DNA of 64,000 nt from Anagrus nilaparvatae (taxonomy: Eukaryota > Arthropoda > Insecta > Hymenoptera > Mymaridae). Position numbers and translations under genes: made by a program. Positions 56,401-64,000 of this stretch are shown here, in pieces. Each line of letters opens with the position of its first letter. The first letter of the stretch is position 1. The DNA lies in assembly GCA_022575985.1 (NCBI GenBank), contig JAKSXM010000007.1, positions 1,552,501 through 1,616,500 on the forward strand, in the 5' to 3' direction. A model generated the notes under the pieces. It did not search any database, was not told the DNA's origin, and saw only the letters and a list, made by a program, of their open reading frames with translations.

Positions 56401-59008
56401 CGTTTTTCAAAATCAGTCATCCTCTTCGAGATATTTATCAATATGTCTCCCATTTAAAATACATGGGAAAAGCCATTTAGTAGCGGTTTTTCTTATTTTG
56501 CTCCACAATTTTAGTTTGATCAAGCACCAAACCAACGAGAAAAGTTTTTTTTAACATTAATTTTAAATAAATTATCTACATATAAATAATTTAATATACG
56601 CAATTTTTATAAAACGTTATTCTTTCAATTTTAAACGCAATTTTTTCAGACATAGAGGCGTCTGCCCACGTTGGCCAAACACCAATCCTCTATATAATGA
56701 AGCAGGCATGTGAATGAATGTTAAAAAAAACTTTTCTCTATGGTGCTTAGTCAAACTAAAATAGTGAAGCAAAATCAGTAAAACCGCTACAAAATGCTAC
56801 CCATGTATTTTAAATGGGAGACATATTGATAAATATCTCGAAGAGGATGACTGATTTTGAAAAACGGGTTTCACCATGTTTTTGGGGACCAAAAAAGCAA
56901 CCTTTTCTGAAAATTTCAGGCCGATCAGAGCAGAAAAAATTTTTGCTCATTTTCAGCTGCCCCGAGAGACACGCTTTATCAAATAACTCTCAAGAAGCTA
57001 GGTGAAACATTTAAATCCAAGAAAGCATTATCACCTTATAGGTTGAACATTCATTTTCCGCTATAAAATCCCAAGTGCCCGACGTTTGCATAATCCGATC
57101 TTTCAAGCTAGGCGTGCTAGTCTTTTTAAATACGGCAGATAAAAATTTTTTTATACATGTACCTATTTTTATACATCTAATTATTATCAAATTCTCAATA
57201 TTATGGATTATCCAATATTATTAAATTAAAAAACATTTTTTTTTTAACTCAAAAATTGAAAATCAATAATTACTTAAAAATAAATTTGTATCTTTAGATA
57301 TACTCAAGAATTAGCCATAAATATATCTCGTGGATTAGTTGAAACCGTAGCTGGAGATATTCAAGATTATCAAGGAAATTAAACTGTATAATTTTTTTTA
57401 CATATAATTTTTAAGAGATAAGATTTTTTTAATAATAAACAAATTCTTATGTTTTCAGGCAAATAGTTATCGTGGTTTAGTAACAATAATTGATTGTTGT
57501 TTTGGCTACGTAAGAAATAAAGAAACAAATAAATGTGAGACGCGTTGCGACAATGGTTGCGTTGGAGGAACGTGTTTAGGATTTAATGTTTGTAAATGTG
57601 AAGTTGGCTACGAAGCTATTGCAGGAGTCTGTACACCAATAACTTGTGAAAATGGTTGCCCTAGACATGCTTATTGCTATTTGCAAGATTTTTGCGTTTG
57701 TAATGAATTGTATGTAGAAATCAACGGTGAATGTAAGTCCGTGTGTACAGATGATAATAAATCTGGCGATTGTATAGATCCAAATTATTATAGATGTCTT
57801 CCTGGATTTGTTTTTAATAATAATAATAAATGCTTACCTTATTGTGAAACTGGATGTCCACACGGAGACTGTACTTCACCAGGAATTTGCGAATGTTCCC
57901 CAGGGTAAATTTTATATTTTACTCATAATTTTTACACTGTTCATTTTCTATGCTTAATTTTTTTTTGAATAATCAAGCAAATAGCTTAAACGACAAAAAA
58001 AATGTAAAATATAACATAATTACTAATAGCAAACTGTCGCGTTCGACACAATACTTTTTTATGTGCCTCTGAAAATAATATTCTATTCTATATTCAGATT
58101 TCCATATTATTAACAAAAATTAAAATATGTGATTGAATTTTAGATATTTCAATCCTATTGGTGATACTGGATCTTGTGAACCACACTGTCCATTAGGATG
58201 CGATGATGGTCAATGTATAGCACCAGGTGTTTGTATTTGTAGACCAGGCTACGTTCGTGATAAAAATGGTACATGCGTAGCTGTTTGCAGTTATGGTTGT
58301 GAACATGGTGAATGTATAGCTCCAGAACAATGTAGATGTAGTTATGGTTATATAATGGATCCAAAAACAAGAAATTGCGAATTACAACTGGTAGAATCAA
58401 TACCATCGTCTAATAATTTTAGAGTTTTTACAAATAATAGCCAGCTTTTCGTCGAAGGTAATGGTGAAAAGTATATTCAAGATACAATAAGAAATAGTTC
58501 GGTGGGACAAGGATTACCAAACAACTCGTTAGTACAAATAAGAGTATTTGATCATCAATTACGACCCCAAGTAAATTTGACAATACCAAAGGACATAAAT
58601 CTTGAAAACGAAAATCCAGATTACAGAACTCATTCAACTTTATACAGACCAAATAATCCAGGATCATTTGGTGTTCAAGGTATAATGGACAATAATAATT
58701 ATAATTTTGATAACCAAGTAAGCAGTAATAATGATAATAAGTATCATTTAAATCAACAAGAAGCAAAATGTGATTTACCATGTTTTAATGGTGAATGCGT
58801 TGGTATCAATAAATGTTCATGTAATCGTGGTTACAAATCAGATCCAAATCCATCAAATTATAACAAATGCGTACCTTTCTGTTTTGGAGGTTGTCCGAAT
58901 GGAGTTTGTTCAAGACCAAATTATTGTCATTGTAATCCTGGCTTTATTAAAGAAAGAAGTATCAAAGGTGCAGAAATTTGTTTACCTCAAAATGTACAAA
59001 TAAATTGA
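53465..59008 (+). CDS. Secreted Nimrod B-type protein with eight NIM repeats
   Basis: Predicted secreted member of the Nimrod family. Exon 1 (53465-53589) encodes a signal peptide (MSIIKILIYFFNFFIITFAY) and PARENGTCYKKIP. Exon 2 starts at 57298 (YTQELAINISRG); its donor is uncertain, with GTAGCT at 57347 the only choice I found that keeps the frame. Exon 3 (57459-57904) has CCFGY, the NIM signature, and four NIM repeats. Exon 4 (58144-59008) has two more, a linker of about 110 Asn-rich residues and a final pair, then TGA. With that donor the protein is 494 residues. No membrane helix, which fits NimB rather than NimC or Draper. It lies 2 kb downstream of NimA on the same strand. If no donor works, the TAA at 57380 would end the product early. 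Confidence 0.8.
54620..55712. mobile_element. Helentron/DINE-like element, copy 2
   Basis: Same plan and orientation as 43643-44510: a GCCAAGTAATTGGC hairpin with ATTCCTCA at the left, several units of GAGATATCGAGTAAAAACCA and GTACTTTCATAGAA, a CATACATA/CACA tract, CTCAAAACGTGCTTATATGC, and an end hairpin GGTTCCTCTATGAGGAACC. It lies in intron 1 of the NimB-type gene. The 68-codon His/Thr-rich frame at 55496 is the microsatellite. Confidence 0.6.
56147..57120. mobile_element. 974 bp foldback element in the NimB-type gene intron
   Basis: Arms 56147-56475 and about 56795-57120 are almost perfect inverted copies from CTAGCACGCCTAGCTTGAAA inward, through CCCGAGAGACAC and ATGGTGAAACCCG. The centre (56640-56720) holds a unique TAGAGGCGTCTGCCCACGTT stretch. 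The two matching 63-codon frames in the arms are products of the palindrome. Target duplication not clear. Confidence 0.8.
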
Positions 59009-59039
59009 AAAAATCACATTTATTCATTTAATAAATAAA

Positions 59040-59518
59040 TTTTTTTTTTAATTTTAATTGCTTGTTTATTATTTCAATTATGAGTTCAATTACTCTGCAT
59101 AATTTATTTTCAAATTTCGCGAAAATCAGTATCTCAGAGATTCATTATTCATGGACTTCCAAAATTTATTTACTGCTATATGTCACAGAGTAAAGTAACC
59201 TAACATTATAATTTAGGCCTTATAAACGCATAAGTAAAAGGGTAGCTAAAAAAAAAGTGCTCTAAAAATGATATTCCTGAAGTATGTTGAAGGTTAGGTT
59301 ACTAAATGATCTGGTATCAATTTTCAGCCCATTTGAGAACGTTCTAAAGATCGAATGAACCCAAGGTATCTCTTGACTGGTTGGTTAACACTGCTAATTG
59401 GTGTGAACGACGAATGTTTTTTCAAGTATATTTTTTATACTTATTTATATGTTTTTGGTGTCCATAAACTGAAAAATGAGTCCAAAGTCCGAAAATGCCT
59501 AAAAAACTCTTAAGCCAC
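59040..59518. other. 3' flank of the NimB-type gene
   Basis: AATAAATAAA-type poly(A) signals lie just after the stop at about 59028-59040. No other gene. It ends in GCCAC, the target duplicate of the LTR element. Confidence 0.5.
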
Positions 59519-59734
59519 TGATGGATAAATGATGGATTTGGTGATGGAGATGGTTGACTTATTAAATACACATAGTATTTATTATGTAATACTATTTATT
59601 AAGACGACGCTCGTCGCTTGGCGTCTCAACGAACACTAACTAATAAAAGGGAGAATATATACAAAAAAGGGGAGGGGAGATCTCCTACACACACATACCA
59701 TATAATACATTATAATACATACATTTACACAACA
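59519..59734. repeat. Left long terminal repeat
   Basis: 216 bp, TG...CA ends. Contains GACGACGCTCGTCGCTTGGC, AAAAAAGGGGAGGGGAGATC and a TATAATACATTATAATACAT tract near the right end. Confidence 0.9.
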
Positions 59735-62700
59735 TTTCCACCCACCACAATTTTACTAATAAAATTGTAAATAAAGAATGAATATAAAAAATAATTGTGG
59801 TAAATGCAAAATAATTTAAAAATTTAAACAGTTTAATTACAATTGATAAAAGGTTTTCAATTTAAATGCTAATCTGATTCTGAGTTTCACTAATTCCATC
59901 AGACCGGTATGAAATCCTTAGACATCAATGGTTTGTAAGACCATTAAAGGCCCAGATCGCATTACACAGTCAATAATGACACTTAAGAAGTATCATTATA
60001 GCATATTAACAAGTTTCATAAAGTTCAGCAAGTAGAACTTTAACCCAATATAAAAATTTTGCTTAAAGTAGTTCGGAAAGTCGATTTAGACACTCTCCCT
60101 CTCCTCAAAAAAGGTGAGAGTAATATAGTAGTTTGAGTAAAATTCTTGAGTTTAATACTCGTGTGCACAAATAAATAAAGCTTAAGCATGATAACTTAGC
60201 TTTCAAGCAAAATTATAACAAAATTTCTATATAGTGGTTTGAGACCCAGTTTTTAAATTTTGTTGAGATTAATTCTGCAAGTAGAACTCCAAGCATTCCC
60301 TTTTCCTCGCAAATTGAAAAGGAACATGTGATCAAAATTTTTTAAACTGTGGTTTAAGCAATATGTTAGAGCAATTTAACAAAGTAGGGGCAATGGAGCA
60401 AGAATTATTTTTATAAAGTTAAAAATACAGTAATTTTCACCACCCACCTTGCCAAATTTGCTCATACAAATATATCACAATTAGCAAATCAATTTAAAAT
60501 CCATGTTTCTACAACTACAATTCACATCTCTCTCCTTACAGAAAAAGTAAGCAAATTTACAATTACATCATCTCTAAGAAATTTAACAATTGTAGATTAA
60601 AGAAGTGAGATATAAACAATAATTAAACAATAATAGCAAAATTTGAGGCTAAACATTTTTTGAATTCTAAATTTTGTAGTGTTTTAAATTTACATAAATT
60701 TGTTTTTAATCAAGTGAATTTAAAAAAAATAAAACCAGAAATGGAAAAAAAAATAAAAAAAGTTACAAGTTATAAAATGATAGCCAATTAAATATAAATA
60801 AATAATTTTAATTAATTGAACTTGAAGAGTTCTTGAGTATACTTAATCATAAGATTATATCATATTCTACAGTACAATATTTGACAAAACGCGTACAAAT
60901 ACAATAAATAATGAATTGATGCGAGTTTAACATAGACTGATTGCCTAATTTCAAGTTTTACTATCCCGACTAGACCAGCAGGATATCTGTAGATTCAAGA
61001 TTAATAATAATTATTTTGATAATAATTCTATCACTGACATCACTACTGCACCAGCAATAATGAATTCAAAATATAAATAATTGAAAAATAGAATTAAATA
61101 AATGCAATTTTTGTTTTGAGACTAAAGCAGTTAAATAATAACTTATTGAGAATCCTGATGATTTAATTCTTCCTTTATTATGTCTACAATGAGATCATAA
61201 TATTGTTTTATGCAATTTTTCAAACAAGTAATAATAAGAGAGTACAATAACTTAACAACTTTATATCATTTCTGCAAGTAGAGATGATATACAATTTTTC
61301 ATACACAGAAAATATATTGAAAGTGAGATTATATCATATATCAGCAAGGATTTTGCACAAATTTTACAAATGAAGTAGTTTAACAAAGCAGGTGCTATAT
61401 TAATAGAATAATTAATTAGTAATAATCACAATTGCCACCCACCTTGCTAAATCCACTCTAATGAATTAATAAAACTGATAATAATCTAACCTAAATATAT
61501 TAGTTGAAAATAATACAAACTTCAATTAATTTTCAAAATACAAATATACACCCTCTTCCCCCGCAAAAAATATAAGCAAGTTAACATACAAAAATTAATT
61601 TAAAAGACTGTAATCTGCAAAATTTCTACAATTGCAGATTGTAGAGAAGAGGTGTATCTTAGCATGTTATTAAATTCAACTAACAATTCAAGCATTAGAA
61701 AAATTTACAATATTTTATATAGCAATGATAATAATAATGCCAAAAATGATTATTTAAATAGCATGAATTTAATTTATGAGAAAATGAATTTAATTTATGA
61801 GAATTTGTAAGACACTTATAAGAGATTAACACCATTATGGCTCGTAAGAGAATTATACAGTACTTAACAATACAAAAAAAAAATCGTAATTTATTGTATC
61901 AAAGTAATTTAGTTTGAGTTAAACAATTAGAGCCATATATCAATATGCTAGAATTGATTGAATTCTTACTAAATTAAATAATATGCTAATAAGAGAATAG
62001 CATTTTGTAATGAATAACAATATTGAAGTGCAGTAGGATTCCAGGATGATCTTGAATTTATGAGTAAAACAGCAAGCAGGATAAGTGATAAGACATCCAA
62101 GTGTGAATCCCATGACACCAGCTAGTCTAGCAAAGTAGTTCCACTTAATTTCAGCAAGTTGAAACCTATGTAACATCCAATATTATTAGCTTTTATTTAA
62201 AATTTAGTATATTTAGTTAGTAAGATCAATTCAATAGTACACAATATATAAGACAATATTTTAAACTATTTCATTATAAAATAATTTTATTTCAATTTTT
62301 AAAATGTTAATTTAAGAGAAAAAAAATTTTTTAAATGTTAATGTTCAATAAATAAATAGCAATCAAATTCAAAATAAAATTGAAAATACAATTTTGACAA
62401 AATAAAACTATACTTTAAAAACACAAACATTACACTTACACAGCTTTACACTCCCTTATATAATATTTTTAATTTTAAAAATATTCTCAATGAATTTTAA
62501 ACTTTAATATATAATTTTGTAAGTGTTATATTTTCAAGTGTAAAATGTAAATTTATACACTTGAAAAATATATAATATTTCTAATAAAAAAAAACTTATA
62601 ACCGGTTTGTGTAAACACAACCTAAATGCATGGAACATGTTTACTTCCAAATGAGGACTAGATATAATACAAATGTTACTCAACATTACAATACAATTTT

Positions 62701-62942
62701 CTATTGTTGTAATTTGTAATTATTACCTTACTAGTTGTTAAGATTCTAAACCCAAACTATTTTGATTCCCTAAACCTGAATTATTATAAGTCCCTGAACC
62801 TGAATTATTCCAAGTCCCTAGATCGATATTATTCTAAGTCCATAAACCTGTATTATCCTAAGTCCTTAAGCCCAGATTTTTCAAAGTCTCTTAATAGTAT
62901 TTTATTTATTTATATATACTTACCTAATTATTCTAAGTCTTA

Positions 62943-63170
62943 TTTGACCCCCCCCCCTTAAATAGGACAAATTTGACCCCCCCCCCTTAAAAAGGACAAA
63001 TTTGACCCCCCCCCCCTTAAATAGGACAAATTTGACCCCCCCCCCCCTTAAAAAGGACAAATTTGACCCCCCCCCCCTTAAATAGGACAAATTTGACCCC
63101 CCCCTTAAATAGGACAAATTTGACCCCCCCCTTAAAAAGGACAAATTTGACTCCCCCCCTTAATTTTCAA
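62943..63170. repeat. Poly-C tandem array, eight 27-30 bp units
   Basis: Unit: TTTGACC plus a run of 7-12 C, then TTAAA(T/A)AGGACAAA. Eight units run inside the LTR element close to its right LTR. Units alternate between TTAAATAGG and TTAAAAAGG. The minus strand carries regular G-runs. Reading frames across it (LRGGGSNLSY repeats) are a by-product. Confidence 0.9.
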
Positions 63171-63279
63171 GTTCTGAAGTACCCCCTCCCTATAAACATG
63201 TTCCATGTTAAAATAAAAAATGTCTATATTTTTCTATGTTTATACAAAATTCATACATCCCCACAAGGGATGCCAAAAA

Positions 63280-63495
63280 TGATGGATAAATGATGGATTT
63301 GGTGATGGAGATGGTTGACTTATTAAATACTTATAGTATTTATTATGTAATACTATTTATTAAGACGACGCTCGTCGCTTGGCGTCTCAACGAACACTAA
63401 CTAATAAAAGGGAGAATATATACAAAAAAGGGGAGGGGAGATCTCCTACACACACATACCATATAATACATTATAATACATACATTTACACAACA
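63280..63495. repeat. Right long terminal repeat
   Basis: 216 bp copy of the left LTR, with TT in place of AC at one point (AAATACTTATAG against AAATACACATAG). A purine-richer GGGATGCCAAAAA lies just before it but is a poor polypurine tract. Confidence 0.9.
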
Positions 63496-63539
63496 GCCAC
63501 ACAAAACACCCATTTTATAATAAAATTTGGTGGATAAAA

Positions 63540-63740
63540 TAGCATGAATCGTATATATTTGGAACACTTGGGTCGTAAATTACAATCTATAGTTATAGAT
63601 GACTTTGGTGTTGTAAAAAAAAAAACCCAAGATACCCATCGTTCATTCCAAGCACCTGCTGGGCCAATAAATGCAGGGCTCAATTCTACGGCAATGTATA
63701 ATATACAGTTTTTAGGCAATTTTCCAAAATACACTGTGTG
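63540..63740. repeat. Fragment of dispersed repeat family F
   Basis: Blocks TAGATGACTTTGGTGTTGTA, CCAAGATACCCATCGTTCAT and GCAGGGCTCAATTCTACGG match the order in other family F copies. The opposing 82- and 65-codon frames here are repeat artefacts. Confidence 0.55.
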
Positions 63741-64000
63741 ATGAGATTATTTCCGCAAACCGGAAATAATATTATCAATTAATAAATTTGTCAAAAGAAT
63801 AATTTCGCGTCGCGTGTTCATCAATTATACATGGGACTTACCTTTTTTTTATAAGTTAGAGAGAGACATAAAAGCTTTAAAAATAAATCAAGGTCGGGGA
63901 ATATAAGGAAACGAGAGTGTGATGATATATAATTTTTTATAAATTAATAATTAGTAATTATAATAATTTGACTCTTTTTTCTTATTCAATTTAAATATGA
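63741..64000. other. End of window, no feature seen
   Basis: AT-rich DNA without coding pattern; one CCGGAAATAA block. Nothing recognised. Confidence 0.4.

Larger units (their letters stand above)
59519..63495. mobile_element. Non-autonomous LTR retrotransposon, 3.98 kb
   Basis: Two direct repeats of 216 bp (59519-59734 and 63280-63495) start TGATGGATAAATGATGG and end TTTACACAACA. GCCAC stands on both outer sides (59514-59518 and 63496-63500), a 5 bp target duplication. The LTRs differ at two adjacent bases only, so the insertion is young. The 3.5 kb between them encode no gag or pol; the few short frames are meaningless. A module of about 0.3 kb near 60340-60620 recurs diverged near 61330-61660, each with CCACCCACCTTGC and an AGATTAAAGAAG/AGATTGTAGAGAAG block. 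A primer-binding site is not obvious. Orientation is unresolved. Confidence 0.9.

Noticed and set aside
56262..57005. Two almost identical 63-codon proteins on opposite strands, as if a duplicated gene
   Set aside because: They are the two arms of one palindromic element in an intron.
58155..58781. Minus-strand and shifted frames of up to 117 codons across 58.1-59.0 kb
   Set aside because: Shadows of the real NIM-repeat exon on the plus strand, which has the cysteine pattern and in-phase splice sites.
62943..63170. Regular short repeats as a possible CRISPR array
   Set aside because: Units are contiguous with no unique spacers, in an animal genome and inside an LTR element.
62920..63293. 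Frames with repeated RGGGSNLS or TPPLNRTN units that look like a repeat protein
   Set aside because: Direct reading of the poly-C tandem array in an LTR element; the same array is open on both strands.

Overview
This is a roughly 75-78% AT animal nuclear sequence with spliced genes, long introns and heavy transposon load. It is best read as an insect genome. A Nimrod A gene followed in the same direction by a secreted Nimrod B-type gene reproduces the known insect Nimrod cluster of haemocyte phagocytosis genes. The order is not certain; AT content and an expanded secreted-protein family would suit a parasitoid wasp, but that is a guess.

Layout. 1-4675 is repeats and non-coding DNA upstream of NimA. 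NimA (+) runs from 4706 to 51400: signal peptide and EMI-domain exons at 4706-6025, then a 41.4 kb intron, then a CCxGY/NIM exon, EGF-like exons, a transmembrane exon and a short cytoplasmic tail at 47467-51400. The joins are in phase and give about 510 residues. A second gene (+, 53465-59008) has a signal peptide and about eight NIM repeats with no membrane segment.

The giant NimA intron holds a nested family of small secreted proteins that I do not recognise. There are four intact copies of 233-240 residues: 15994-17091 (+), 23297-24411 (+), 36577-39043 (+) and 44656-45965 (-). Two broken copies lie near 31.6-32.3 kb (+) and 46.4-46.7 kb (-). Each intact copy has a signal-peptide exon and three further exons, all joined in phase 0; exon 3 is always exactly 87 codons, and six cysteines are kept. 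Copies 1 and 2 (and relic 6) lie in tandem duplicated units. Copies 3 and 4 lie in the two arms of a 10 kb inverted duplication (36245-46298). Copies 1 and 2 differ mostly at amino-acid-changing sites, and their exon 2 differs more than the neighbouring intron. This nested, duplicating, fast-changing family is the most interesting thing in the window.

Transposons fill the rest. They include non-LTR retrotransposon pieces at 11.7-13.8, 19.2-20.8, 22.1-22.7 and 29.5-30.4 kb, a Ginger-like integrase relic at 33829-35080, a piggyBac-type TTAA element at 37246-38203, and a young non-autonomous LTR element with 216 bp LTRs at 59519-63495. There are also two Helentron/DINE-like elements and many long foldback (palindromic) elements, several nested in one another. 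Because some sequences exist in duplicate with and without an insertion, several element ends and target-site duplications can be read directly from empty sites.
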